Assembly: GCF_019754295.1 (NCBI RefSeq)
Contig: NZ_VIRV01000001.1
Coordinates: forward strand, 372,001-436,000
From: Sellimonas caecigallum
Lineage (GTDB): Bacteria; Bacillota; Clostridia; Lachnospirales; Lachnospiraceae
Direction: 5' to 3'
DNA: 64,000 nucleotides
Below, one piece after another: positions 8,905 to 17,722 of the stretch (position 1 is its first letter; the number at the start of each line of letters is the position of its first letter). The position numbers and the translations under genes are program-made. The notes below the pieces were generated by a model. It saw nothing but the letters and a program-made list of their open reading frames with translations. It searched no databases and was not told where the DNA came from.

Positions 8905-9987
8905 CTATCTGTTCTGATACATATCCTCGTAATATTTCTGGTAATCGCCGCTCGTCACGTTCTTCATCCAGTCTTCGTGTTCAAAGAACCACTGGATCGT
9001 AAGACGGATACCGTCCTCAAACTTTGTCTCCGGATACCATCCGATTTCCGCTTTGATCTTGTCCGGTGCGATGGCATATCTTCTGTCATGCCCTTTCCTG
9101 TCTTCCACATAAGTGATCAGATCTTCGCTTACAAGCTCTTTTCTCGGATCCCCGTCCGGCAGCATCTCCTTTAATGTGTCAAGGATAATATGGATGATCT
9201 CAATATTCTGCTTCTCGTTGTGTCCGCCGATATTGTACGTCTCAAACAGTCTTCCCTTTTCCTGCACCATATCGATCCCTTTTGCATGATCCTCCACATA
9301 CAGCCAGTCGCGGACATTTTTTCCATCCCCGTATACCGGCAGCTTCTTTCCCTGAAGCGCATTGTTGATGATGAGCGGTATCAGTTTTTCCGGAAACTGG
9401 TACGGACCGTAGTTGTTGCTGCAGTTTGTGATATTTGCCGGAAATCTGTACGTATCCATGTAGGATTTGACAAGCATATCCGAAGACGCCTTGCTTGCTG
9501 AATATGGGCTGTGCGGATCATACGGAGTTGTCTCATAAAAATATCCGCCGTCCTCGTCTAGAGAACCGTACACTTCGTCTGTAGATACGTGGAGGAACTT
9601 CTTATCCTCTTTGTATACATTGTCTCCGATCTCCCAGGCTGCCTTTGCCGCATTGAGCATGACCAGTGTACCGAGCACATTTGTCTTTACAAAGACATCC
9701 GGATTCTTGATACTTCTGTCCACATGGCTCTCCGCCGCAAAATGTACTACACGGTCAATATCATTCTCTTCAAAGATCCGGTTGATAGCATCTGCATCGC
9801 AGATATCCGCCTTCACAAAAGTATAGTTTTCTCTGTCTTCCACATCTTTCAAATTTTCCAGATTGCCTGCGTAAGTCAGCTTGTCCACATTGATGATGCG
9901 GATGCTGTCGCCGTATTTTTTGAACATATAATGAATATAGTTGGAACCAATGAATCCGGCTCCGCCTGTTACCAAGTATGTTTTCAT
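8905..9987 (-). CDS. rfbB: dTDP-glucose 4,6-dehydratase
   Basis: 360 residues, an extended short-chain dehydrogenase that converts dTDP-glucose to dTDP-4-keto-6-deoxyglucose with bound NAD. It shows the TGGAGFIGSNYI nucleotide motif, HVSTDEVYG with the catalytic Thr-Asp-Glu, and the Tyr/Lys pair in YSASKASSD. First gene of the rhamnose operon, starting at an ATG preceded by TGGAGG. The promoter is about 35 bases upstream. Together with rfbA, rfbC and rfbD it gives a complete dTDP-L-rhamnose pathway. Confidence 0.96.
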   Translation of the reverse strand: MKTYLVTGGAGFIGSNYIHYMFKKYGDSIRIINVDKLTYAGNLENLKDVEDRENYTFVKADICDADAINRIFEENDIDRVVHFAAESHVDRSIKNPDVFVKTNVLGTLVMLNAAKAAWEIGDNVYKEDKKFLHVSTDEVYGSLDEDGGYFYETTPYDPHSPYSASKASSDMLVKSYMDTYRFPANITNCSNNYGPYQFPEKLIPLIINNALQGKKLPVYGDGKNVRDWLYVEDHAKGIDMVQEKGRLFETYNIGGHNEKQNIEIIHIILDTLKEMLPDGDPRKELVSEDLITYVEDRKGHDRRYAIAPDKIKAEIGWYPETKFEDGIRLTIQWFFEHEDWMKNVTSGDYQKYYEDMYQNR

Positions 9988-10020
9988 ATCGTTCCTCCAA
10001 TTTTTTCTCTATCGTTCTGT

Positions 10021-10029
10021 ATTATAGCA
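10021..10029 (-). promoter_or_regulatory. Extended -10 promoter of rfbBACD
   Basis: The minus strand reads TGCTATAAT, a consensus extended -10 element, about 33 bases before the rfbB ATG. No convincing -35 hexamer is present at 16-18 bases, which is common for extended -10 promoters. There is also no obvious terminator for the preceding ChW gene, so some read-through into rfbB is possible. Confidence 0.6.
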
Positions 10030-10059
10030 CACCAGGAAGGAAAATAAAACCCTGCGTCT

Positions 10060-12399
10060 TTATTCGATTACCATTGCGTTTTTGTTCATCGTATTGTAGG
10101 AGCTCTCAAAACTCGAAAAACTATACTCCACTTTTCCTTCGATCGGATCATTTACTTTGACGACTTTCCTCGTCTTGTCATACCCTGTCAGCAGAACACA
10201 ATGGGCTCTGCTTGCCCAGTAGTATGTCGCACCGCCGCTGCTTCCGGCTTTGAACCATGTCGTCCCATCCATTCCGAGCGTCCCCCAGACTACTACCGGT
10301 ATTCCACGGTCAATATAGGAAAACAGCTGCTCCAGAGAGCTTCCCGTCACATTTTTCGCTTTCCTGCTCGTGATATTCGCAGCTTTAAAATAATTTTCCG
10401 CCGTTGTACAGATTACAGATGCCCAGCATCCATATCCTCCCGTCTGCGATCCTGGATCTCCCATATACGCCAGATACGGATTGGTAGAGTGAAGCGGCCC
10501 TCTTGGCATGTATTTATAGCATACATCTTGTTTTGATACCATATAGCCATTGTATCGAAGTGCCATGTAGAGGGAAATCGCCTCGCATCCGTTTGGGAAT
10601 TCCGGATACTGATATGCAATCTCCACATTCAAATTTTTCCTCGGAACATACTCTTTGTAATATCCGCTGTTGGCCGGTCCAGCCGAAGTTTTCGCCTGGA
10701 AGAAAATCTGGATCGCCTCCATGCGATAACCATATCCTGTCGTCCCGGCACTCTGTCCGTTTTTCGCCCATCCAAGCCAGCCGAACTGCTGCACATGGAC
10801 ACGGTAATAAACGTCATAATACTTGGAAAGAACTCCGTTAAGCTGGATCTGGATTGCTTCCATACGAAGTCCTTGCCCGCTTGTCCCGGCAAGCTGACCA
10901 TCCTTTACCCAGTTTTGCCAGCCAATATTCTGGACATGACCTCGATATTGTATGCCGCCGTTCTCGCCGGCAACTGAGGCATTGTCGATCCGGATCCTTA
11001 TTCCTTCCAGACGCAGTCCTTCTCCCACCGTGCCAAGCACTGTGTTGTTTCCCACTTCTTTGATATTTCCTTTTTTCTGGACATGACCGGAATATTTCAG
11101 ATTGGACTGTGCGCATCCCTTCACATAATAGCTGGAATTATTCCCGGGTGCTTCCCCACTTTTCTCCACAAGAAAAACTTTGAGCGCTTCCATTCGGAAT
11201 CCAAGCGCTTCACTCCCTGCACTCTGTCCATTCTTTGCATATCCCAGCCAGCCAAACTGTTGGATATGTGCTGTATAGTACACATCGTAGTATTTTGCAA
11301 TCTCTCCAGTAAGCTCAATCTGAATTGCTTCTATTCGGAGGGACTGTCCCGTTGTCCCGGATAATGTGCCGTCTTCCATCCAATCTTGCCATCCGATCCC
11401 CTGCACATGGGTCCGATAGCGGATACCTCCATCGGGGTAGAATTGCCCCTCTGGAATCTCCAGTTTGAATGACAGCCCTTCTATCCGTTTGCTCTGCCCT
11501 TCTGTTCCGATGAGTTCTCCTTCGCCCACTGCCTGCTGGTTCCCATAAGTCTGGACATGGACCTGCGCGGACAACACATTTCCCGGATAAGCCTGAACAT
11601 AATATCCTTGATTTTCCCCTGGCGGTTCATCACTCTTTTCTGCAAGCACGATGCGGATAGCTTCCATCCGATACGAGAATCCCTCTGTCCCGGCTTGCTG
11701 CCCATTTTTTGCGTATCCAAGCCAACCGCCCTGCTGCACATGAACGGAATAATACAGATCGTATATCTGTGCAAGATCCCCTGTGAGTTCTGCCTGAAAG
11801 GCCTGCACAAAAGCATCGTTCTCATTTTTTCCGGCGTACTCCCCATTTGTTTTCCACTCTTGCCAGCCGCCTGTCTCGCTGTATACCCGATAACGGATCT
11901 CGCCGGAGAGGGCATTTGGATCACTTTCTGTCCCAAGTTTCAAAGAGATTCCTTGAATGCCCTGCCCTTGTCCGATACTTCCGGCCGCCTCTCCATCGGC
12001 TGCCTGCGATATCTCCTGGTTAGGGAGTTGGACTTCATACTGAAGAAATACCTTCTGATTCGGAATTTCTTCTATCTCTTCTAGATCTTCTTCGGTCTCT
12101 TCTTTTGTTTCCTCTGTCTCAGTATTCGATTCTTCCCCTGTCTCAGTGTTCCATTCTCCCCCCGTCTCTTCCCCTGTATTTTCTTCTGTATCCACAGGAT
12201 TTTCTTCTGTATCTACAGGATTTTCTTCCTTCGGTAAATTTCCCAAATCTCCGGACTGGTCGATTTCCTGTTCTGGCACTTGCGTTTCTTTCAGTTGATC
12301 CGTACCGACAAAAGTATCGTCTGCCGCATATACGATCGGTATCTGTGTAAAGAAAAGCGCTGCTGTCAGAACAACTACCGCTGTTTTCTTTCCCCTCAT
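10060..12399 (-). CDS. Secreted ChW-repeat protein with C-terminal C39-like cysteine peptidase domain
   Basis: 779 residues. A signal peptide (about 1-26, ending near VYAADD) is followed by a very acidic Glu/Thr linker to about residue 120, then nine ChW-type repeats of about 45-50 residues (about 125-570), and a C-terminal papain-like domain of the C39_2 type. In that domain a Cys is seen in NGCEAISL, a His in RAHCVLLTGYD and an Asp in VKVNDP, consistent with a Cys-His-Asp triad. ChW repeats are clostridial surface modules with a conserved Gly-Trp; here they form three triads. It is predicted to be exported and held at the cell wall, perhaps by binding the local polysaccharide. Target of the peptidase is unknown. 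It lies 16 bases after the sister gene. Confidence 0.85.
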   Translation of the reverse strand: MRGKKTAVVVLTAALFFTQIPIVYAADDTFVGTDQLKETQVPEQEIDQSGDLGNLPKEENPVDTEENPVDTEENTGEETGGEWNTETGEESNTETEETKEETEEDLEEIEEIPNQKVFLQYEVQLPNQEISQAADGEAAGSIGQGQGIQGISLKLGTESDPNALSGEIRYRVYSETGGWQEWKTNGEYAGKNENDAFVQAFQAELTGDLAQIYDLYYSVHVQQGGWLGYAKNGQQAGTEGFSYRMEAIRIVLAEKSDEPPGENQGYYVQAYPGNVLSAQVHVQTYGNQQAVGEGELIGTEGQSKRIEGLSFKLEIPEGQFYPDGGIRYRTHVQGIGWQDWMEDGTLSGTTGQSLRIEAIQIELTGEIAKYYDVYYTAHIQQFGWLGYAKNGQSAGSEALGFRMEALKVFLVEKSGEAPGNNSSYYVKGCAQSNLKYSGHVQKKGNIKEVGNNTVLGTVGEGLRLEGIRIRIDNASVAGENGGIQYRGHVQNIGWQNWVKDGQLAGTSGQGLRMEAIQIQLNGVLSKYYDVYYRVHVQQFGWLGWAKNGQSAGTTGYGYRMEAIQIFFQAKTSAGPANSGYYKEYVPRKNLNVEIAYQYPEFPNGCEAISLYMALRYNGYMVSKQDVCYKYMPRGPLHSTNPYLAYMGDPGSQTGGYGCWASVICTTAENYFKAANITSRKAKNVTGSSLEQLFSYIDRGIPVVVWGTLGMDGTTWFKAGSSGGATYYWASRAHCVLLTGYDKTRKVVKVNDPIEGKVEYSFSSFESSYNTMNKNAMVIE
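12179..12229 (-). repeat. 21-bp tandem repeat encoding acidic linker
   Basis: Two 21-base units (12179-12199 and 12200-12220) differ at one position and are followed by a partial third. In the protein they encode a duplicated EENPVDT heptad in the disordered acidic linker between signal peptide and ChW repeats, a site prone to slippage and linker-length variation. Confidence 0.8.
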
Positions 12400-12415
12400 C
12401 TCTCACATTCCTCGC

Positions 12416-14710
12416 TTACACAAATGGCCTTGCAACGCCGGCAATCAAGGATCGATGCGAATTCTTTACCGGCCACACTACCACTTTATCCGGCCAAGAT
12501 TCTATTACCTGATCATTTCCAAGATAGATCGCCACATGGATGATCGTTCCTGATGAATTCTTGTAAAAGATGAGATCTCCTCGCTGTCTTTCGCTGTAAG
12601 CGACATGTTTCATCGGCAAAGCCCAGAGATTCCTGCACTCGTATTCATAACCTGGCTGCGAATGACGGATGGGGCTTACCGGAGCAGGATCGATTCCAGA
12701 TGCATAGAGCGCCTGCATGACTAGTCCGCTGCAGTCCAGTCCGTGATTAGGATCCCCAGATGCCCCGATAATGTAAGGGTTCCCAAGATATTCATACGCT
12801 GTGCTGATCATCGCTTCGATACAGTCCTGCCTTGTACTTGCAGGATTTGTTTTCAGCGGGCTTGCGTATGCTCCCAGATTCTTCCATGCCGACTCACTGT
12901 ATCCCATTGCCTTCCATGTGGCAAGGTCTACCACCCCGTTTGCCGTGAGACCATGGCTTTTTTGGAACTGTTTTACCGCATTTATAGTCGTACTGTCCAT
13001 GATAGCCCGTCTTCCGGAAAGCCCCAGCTTCTGCTGCACATACCACACTTTCAATCCCATATATCCACTGCTCAGATTGTAATCGCCTCCGGTCAGTGTT
13101 TTCTGAACATGCCGGATCTGAAGGTACTGAGACGGATTTTGGTACCGATATGTATCGTAAAATGCCTGCCCTGTCTGAAAGGCCTTTTTGTCGTCATATT
13201 TTCCTACAAGGACGACCTGTATGGCTTCCACACGGAGAGACAGTGATGTTGTCCCGGCTTTCTCTCCATTTTTTGCCCATCCAAGCCATCCGAAATCTTC
13301 TGCCTGAACACGATAATAGATGTCATAATAAGAACTGATCTCGCCACTCAGACGGACTGCGATTGCCTCAATCCTCTTGCTTTGATTCTGTGTGCCGGCA
13401 AGTTCTCCCTCGTTTTTCCAGCTCTGCCAGCCGATATCCTGAACATGAGCCTGATACTGCACTGTACCCTTAGGAAGACCTTCTCCGGAATCATCCAGGC
13501 TAATCTGGAACGCCTCCAGGCGTTTGGATTTTCCTACTGTCCCAAGTGTCTGTCCGCCTGACACCGCTGCTACATCGCCGATTCCCTGAACATGGCCGGA
13601 GTAAGTAAGTTGTGCATTGCTGTATTTTTTCAAATATGGAACAGCGCACGATCCCGGAGCCGCCTGTCCCTTCGGTACCAGCTGCACCTGCATGGCTTCC
13701 ATTCGGTAGGAGTAGGCCGTTGTCCCTGCAATCTCACCGTTTTTCGCCCAGTCGAGCCAGCCAAAATTCTGGATATGTGCGCGATAGTAAATGTCATAGA
13801 GTTCTGCAATTTGACCCTTCAGGCATATTTTGACCGCCTCGATTCGTTTTCCTTCTCCATTTGTTCCGGCTCTCTCTCCATCGCTTTTCCAATCCTGCCA
13901 GCCATCCCCCTGGACGTGGGCAGTATATTCGATACTTCCTTCAGAATATCCTTCCATTCCTTTCAGGCACATCGAAAATGCCTCCAGACGCTTCTCCTGC
14001 CCAATAACCCCAAGGATATTTCCTCCTTGTACTTCCGCAATGTCACCGATATTCTGTACATGTCCGGAATAATACAGCACATTTTTGAGATAACCCTGCC
14101 CTGTCTCTATACTTTCCTGTGAATTTTTTTCTACCAGTCTGAGTTCCAGAGCTTCCAGACGCCGGGAAAACCCTTCGCTTCCTGCGTACGCACCGTTCTG
14201 CACATACGGGAGCCATCCGTAACTTTGGATGTGAACCCGATAATAGACGTCATAATGTTCTGCCATTTCCCCAGTCAGACGAATCTGAATCGCCTCCAGA
14301 CGTTTGGATTCTCCGCTTGTTCCGGCCGTCTCGCCGTCTGCTTTCCAATCCTGCCAGCCATGTGTCTGCACATGGACACGATATTCAATGCCACCTTCAT
14401 ACGGCTGATTTTCCAGATTGATCTGGATCGCTTCCAGACGTTTGGATTCTCCGTTTGTTCCGGCTGTCTCACCGTCCGTTTTCCAATCCTGCCAACCGTA
14501 TGTCTGCACATGAACACGATAAGAAAGGTCACATTCTTCGGCAGACGGAGTTTCCTCGATTGTCCCCTCGTTTGTATCTCCGGAATCTCCGTCTGTATTT
14601 TCTTCTGCCTCAACAGCTCCTGCATCCTGCGCTGCGGATACCGGAACACTCGTACAAAATACTGCTGCTGCCAGCATAATGGCAGCTGTACATTTCCACT
14701 TTTTTCTCAT
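12416..14710 (-). CDS. Secreted ChW-repeat protein with peptidoglycan-binding and NlpC/P60 domains
   Basis: 764 residues from ATG 14710; GAAGG sits 7 bases before it, so this start is preferred over GTG 14716. Order: signal peptide (about 1-27), acidic linker, nine ChW-type repeats (about 62-505), a peptidoglycan-binding type 1 domain (about 535-605, with VKQFQKSHGLTANGVVD) and a C-terminal NlpC/P60 domain (about 625-764). The NlpC catalytic Cys is in GLDCSGLV and the His in GTIIHVAIYLG. Such enzymes cleave D-Glu-meso-DAP or related peptide bonds in the cell wall. Twelve bases separate it from the nucleotidyltransferase gene and sixteen from its C39 sister, so the three are likely cotranscribed. 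The repeats of the two proteins are clearly homologous. Confidence 0.9.
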   Translation of the reverse strand: MRKKWKCTAAIMLAAAVFCTSVPVSAAQDAGAVEAEENTDGDSGDTNEGTIEETPSAEECDLSYRVHVQTYGWQDWKTDGETAGTNGESKRLEAIQINLENQPYEGGIEYRVHVQTHGWQDWKADGETAGTSGESKRLEAIQIRLTGEMAEHYDVYYRVHIQSYGWLPYVQNGAYAGSEGFSRRLEALELRLVEKNSQESIETGQGYLKNVLYYSGHVQNIGDIAEVQGGNILGVIGQEKRLEAFSMCLKGMEGYSEGSIEYTAHVQGDGWQDWKSDGERAGTNGEGKRIEAVKICLKGQIAELYDIYYRAHIQNFGWLDWAKNGEIAGTTAYSYRMEAMQVQLVPKGQAAPGSCAVPYLKKYSNAQLTYSGHVQGIGDVAAVSGGQTLGTVGKSKRLEAFQISLDDSGEGLPKGTVQYQAHVQDIGWQSWKNEGELAGTQNQSKRIEAIAVRLSGEISSYYDIYYRVQAEDFGWLGWAKNGEKAGTTSLSLRVEAIQVVLVGKYDDKKAFQTGQAFYDTYRYQNPSQYLQIRHVQKTLTGGDYNLSSGYMGLKVWYVQQKLGLSGRRAIMDSTTINAVKQFQKSHGLTANGVVDLATWKAMGYSESAWKNLGAYASPLKTNPASTRQDCIEAMISTAYEYLGNPYIIGASGDPNHGLDCSGLVMQALYASGIDPAPVSPIRHSQPGYEYECRNLWALPMKHVAYSERQRGDLIFYKNSSGTIIHVAIYLGNDQVIESWPDKVVVWPVKNSHRSLIAGVARPFV

Positions 14711-14722
14711 TCCCACACCTTC

Positions 14723-15631
14723 TTATATAGAATAAACACCTTGGTCGATCAATTCTCTGATCGCACGTACAACGCCTTCTTTATCTTCTTTGTAAGTTAC
14801 CCCAAACCATTTGTCTTTTGAGTGGAGTACCTTTACCTGAGCCTTTTCTTCCTTCAGAAGATCTCCGATGATCGTCGGAAGCAAATATTCTGCTTTCAAA
14901 TCTTCCTTATCGGTTTTCTCAAGAAATTCTGAGAACCCTTCCTCGAGAATGTCAAAAAATTCCGGCTGAAGTCCCCACATGTTCATAGACACTTTAGCAT
15001 TCAGGCTGATCTCTTCTTCTCCCTTTTCAGACATTGCCACTGCTGCCTGTCCTTTCCGGACAATATTGTGTGTTTCCACAATCTCTGTCAGCATTCCATC
15101 ATCATTCACTTTGCAGACGCCTCTTGTAACTCCGCCATTCTCACTTAACGTGTTTTCCAGGACAAACCCTACCATGCAGATCTGTTCTTTTTCGCTTTCC
15201 TTTTTCTCTTCGTTCAAATAGCGATAAGCCTCACGATACGCTTCTTTTCCGTAGTAATCGTCTGCGTTGATCACAAGAAACGGCTCTTTTACCTTTCCTT
15301 TACAGCTCAGGATTGCCTGTCCGGTTCCCCACGGTTTTGTTCTGCCGGCGAATTTTTCTCTGTATTTTTCCGGGATATCATCAATCTCCTGAAATGCGTA
15401 TTCTACATGAACCTGTTTTTCGATTCGGTCTCCTATTACTTCTTTAAAGTCTTTTTCCAAATCTTTTCGGATCACGAATACAACTTTGTCAAATCCCGCT
15501 TCCATGGCATCTTTTATGGAATAATCCATAATGATTTCTCCGTTTGGCCCAACTGGCTCCAACTGCTTGATTCCGCCTCCAAATCGGCTTCCGATTCCTG
15601 CTGCCATGATCACTAAAGCTGCTTTACTCAT
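14723..15631 (-). CDS. Sugar-phosphate nucleotidyltransferase family protein
   Basis: 302 residues from ATG 15631, which has GGAG upstream; the longer frame to 15703 lacks a ribosome site and would overlap the promoter. The N-terminus LVIMAAGIGSRFGGGIKQL is the pyrophosphorylase signature (Gly-rich loop, Arg, Lys), and VINADDYYG supplies the metal-binding Asp pair. The family makes NDP-sugars from NTP and sugar-1-phosphate. It resembles UTP-glucose-1-phosphate uridylyltransferase-like proteins, but the exact sugar and nucleotide cannot be fixed. Cotranscription with two ChW wall proteins and proximity to the polysaccharide locus suggest a role in surface glycan precursor supply. Confidence 0.8.
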   Translation of the reverse strand: MSKAALVIMAAGIGSRFGGGIKQLEPVGPNGEIIMDYSIKDAMEAGFDKVVFVIRKDLEKDFKEVIGDRIEKQVHVEYAFQEIDDIPEKYREKFAGRTKPWGTGQAILSCKGKVKEPFLVINADDYYGKEAYREAYRYLNEEKKESEKEQICMVGFVLENTLSENGGVTRGVCKVNDDGMLTEIVETHNIVRKGQAAVAMSEKGEEEISLNAKVSMNMWGLQPEFFDILEEGFSEFLEKTDKEDLKAEYLLPTIIGDLLKEEKAQVKVLHSKDKWFGVTYKEDKEGVVRAIRELIDQGVYSI

Positions 15632-15661
15632 GTTTTTGCTCCTTTTCCTGTATTTTTCTTT

Positions 15662-15690
15662 ATTATACTTAAATTCCGATCTGATGTCCA
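15662..15690 (-). promoter_or_regulatory. Sigma-A promoter of nucleotidyltransferase-ChW operon
   Basis: On the minus strand -35 TGGACA (15685-15690) and -10 TATAAT (15662-15667) are separated by 17 bases, about 30 bases ahead of the ATG at 15631 and directly after the leuA terminator. Confidence 0.75.
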
Positions 15691-15714
15691 TCAATATGGG
15701 CAAGTCTTTAAAAT

Positions 15715-15751
15715 GGAAACGGGCAGGAATCCATGATTCCAGCCCGTTTCC
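15715..15751 (-). terminator. Intrinsic terminator after leuA
   Basis: A near-perfect hairpin: a 10-bp GC-rich stem (GGAAACGGGC with GCCCGTTTCC), one mismatch, then 6 more bp and a 3-base loop. ATTTT follows on the minus strand. It closes the cdaA-cdaR-HPr-leuA operon. Confidence 0.75.
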
Positions 15752-15758
15752 CCTATTT

Positions 15759-17420
15759 CTATTCTTGTTCTTCCAGTCTGTTGACCGCGCTGAACATCGC
15801 GCGGAAACCTGCCCGCGTGATATTGGAGCTAACTCCTACGCCATATGTTTCTTTTCCCGTCTTATTATTTCTCAGACAAATATACGCTGCCGCCTTAGCC
15901 TCCGATCCTTGGCTGAGTGCGTGCTGGGAGTAATCGAGAAGTTTGAAATCCATGCCGGATTCTTCGGCAAGCACTCTCTTAAGTGCAGCTAATGGACCAT
16001 TTCCTACCGCTTTCGCCTGTTTTAACTCTCCTCTTGATGAGAACACCACTTCCACTTCCGTCTCGCTTTCCGCCAGATCTTCCGCCTTGGCGCGGATCAG
16101 TTCATACGGTGCGAGCTTTCTCAGGTATTCCTTCTGGAATGTCTCATAGATTGTAGATGGAGCCACTTCTCCCTGCTTTTCCGCAATTTTCTGAATCACA
16201 TCCGCAAATTCTTTGTGCATCTTCTTTGGCAGCTTGAATCCAAATTCGCTGTCCATCACAAAAGCAACTCCGCCTTTTCCAGACTGGCTGTTGATGCGCA
16301 CGATCGGTTCGTACTCCCTTCCGATATCGGAAGGATCGATAGGAAGATATGGAACTTCCCACCACTCCTGCTTCTTCTCCCGCATTGCCTGCATCCCTTT
16401 GTTGATCGCATCCTGGTGGGATCCGGAAAACGCCGTAAATACCAGTTTTCCTGCATATGGATGCCGTTCCGGAACATCCATCTTGCAGCATCTTTCATAC
16501 ACATCTTTGATCTCTGTTATATTCTCCAGATTCAGCTCCGGATTGATACCCTGGGAGAACATGTTGTAGGAGACAGTCAAGATATCAAGGTTTCCTGTCC
16601 TCTCGCCATTTCCAAACAATGTTCCTTCTACTCTGTCTGCACCTGCCAGGAGAGCAAGCTCGCAAGATGCAACTCCCGTTCCTCTGTCATTGTGCGGATG
16701 GATACTTAAGATTACTCGTTTTCTGTCTTTGAAATGTCTGTCCATCCACTCAATCTGATCTGCATAGACATTCGGTGTCGTCATTTCCACTGTGGACGGA
16801 AGATTGATAATGATCGGCTCATCCTTTGTAGCTCCCCATTCGTCACAGACCGCTTCACATACTTCCAGTGCATATTCCAGCTCTGTTCCTGTAAAACTTT
16901 CCGGAGAATACTCAAGTCTCAGATTTCCTTTAAAATCTGCCGCACACTCTTTAACCATTTTCGTTCCATCTATTGCGATCTGCCGTATTTCTTCTTTCCC
17001 TTTTTTGAATACTACTTCCCGCTGAAGCGTGGATGTGGAGTTGTAAATATGTACGATCGCGTTTTTCACACCGTCCAGCGCTTCAAATGTCCTCTTTACG
17101 AGATGCTCCCTGCACTGAACCAATACCTGAATCCATACATCGTCCGGAATCAGGTTGTCATCCACCAGTTTCCTAAGAAAATCGTACTCAATCTGTGACG
17201 CTGATGGAAATCCCACTTCAATTTCTTTAAATCCCAGTTTCAGGAGGAGCTGAAACATCTCTATCTTCTCTTCCACTGTCATCGGATCAGTCAGCGCCTG
17301 ATTGCCGTCTCTTAAGTCGACGCTGCACCAGACCGGCGCTTTCTCGATTTCCTTATCCGGCCATGTGCGTTCCGGATAAGGAACAACTGGTACTCTTCGA
17401 TATCTCTTATAATTTAACAT
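15759..17420 (-). CDS. leuA: 2-isopropylmalate synthase (long, LeuA2/yeast-type)
   Basis: 553 residues. It condenses acetyl-CoA and 2-ketoisovalerate, the first committed step of leucine synthesis. The N-terminal TIM barrel has VDLRDGNQAL with the catalytic Arg/Asp, and the metal-binding histidines are in LSIHPHNDRGTG. The C-terminal LeuA regulatory domain (about 430-550) is present and would carry leucine feedback inhibition. The length matches the long yeast-type subgroup rather than the roughly 510-residue LeuA1. Start ATG has AGGAGGG. No leuB/leuC/leuD genes and no T-box are seen next to it; instead it is at the end of a c-di-AMP/HPr operon, an unusual location. Confidence 0.93.
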   Translation of the reverse strand: MLNYKRYRRVPVVPYPERTWPDKEIEKAPVWCSVDLRDGNQALTDPMTVEEKIEMFQLLLKLGFKEIEVGFPSASQIEYDFLRKLVDDNLIPDDVWIQVLVQCREHLVKRTFEALDGVKNAIVHIYNSTSTLQREVVFKKGKEEIRQIAIDGTKMVKECAADFKGNLRLEYSPESFTGTELEYALEVCEAVCDEWGATKDEPIIINLPSTVEMTTPNVYADQIEWMDRHFKDRKRVILSIHPHNDRGTGVASCELALLAGADRVEGTLFGNGERTGNLDILTVSYNMFSQGINPELNLENITEIKDVYERCCKMDVPERHPYAGKLVFTAFSGSHQDAINKGMQAMREKKQEWWEVPYLPIDPSDIGREYEPIVRINSQSGKGGVAFVMDSEFGFKLPKKMHKEFADVIQKIAEKQGEVAPSTIYETFQKEYLRKLAPYELIRAKAEDLAESETEVEVVFSSRGELKQAKAVGNGPLAALKRVLAEESGMDFKLLDYSQHALSQGSEAKAAAYICLRNNKTGKETYGVGVSSNITRAGFRAMFSAVNRLEEQE

Positions 17421-17441
17421 GCTATTCCCTCCTGCTTTTCT

Positions 17442-17708
17442 TTATTCTCCCAAGCCTTCTTCCACAGCTTTTATCATTGTATCCAATGCTTTCTCTTCAT
17501 CTTCACCATCACAGATGATTTCGAGGACATCGCCGCATTTTACACAAGCTCCCAATATACTGAGTACACTTTTGGCATTGCTGATTCCCCTCTCATCTGT
17601 CCGAAATTTTATACTGCATTGGAAGTCCATGGCAGTCTTGCAAAACACCCCTGCCGGACGCAGATGCAGCCCTGTAGGGTTGCTGATCTTTACTTTTCGG
17701 CTTACCAT
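17442..17708 (-). CDS. HPr family phosphocarrier protein (Ser46-containing)
   Basis: 88 residues. HPr relays phosphate from enzyme I to sugar-specific PTS enzymes. The active His is in PTGLHLRPAG (residues 11-20), and the regulatory Ser equivalent to Ser46 is in NAKSVLSIL, so phosphorylation by HPr kinase and CcpA co-regulation are possible. It differs from a second HPr in this window (39669-39926), which lacks that Ser. The start ATG follows GGGGGAAC, 14 bases after cdaR, and leuA follows 21 bases later. No other PTS gene is adjacent, so it may be a regulatory rather than a transport-dedicated HPr. Confidence 0.9.
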   Translation of the reverse strand: MVSRKVKISNPTGLHLRPAGVFCKTAMDFQCSIKFRTDERGISNAKSVLSILGACVKCGDVLEIICDGEDEEKALDTMIKAVEEGLGE

Positions 17709-17722
17709 ACCTGTTCCCCCAG

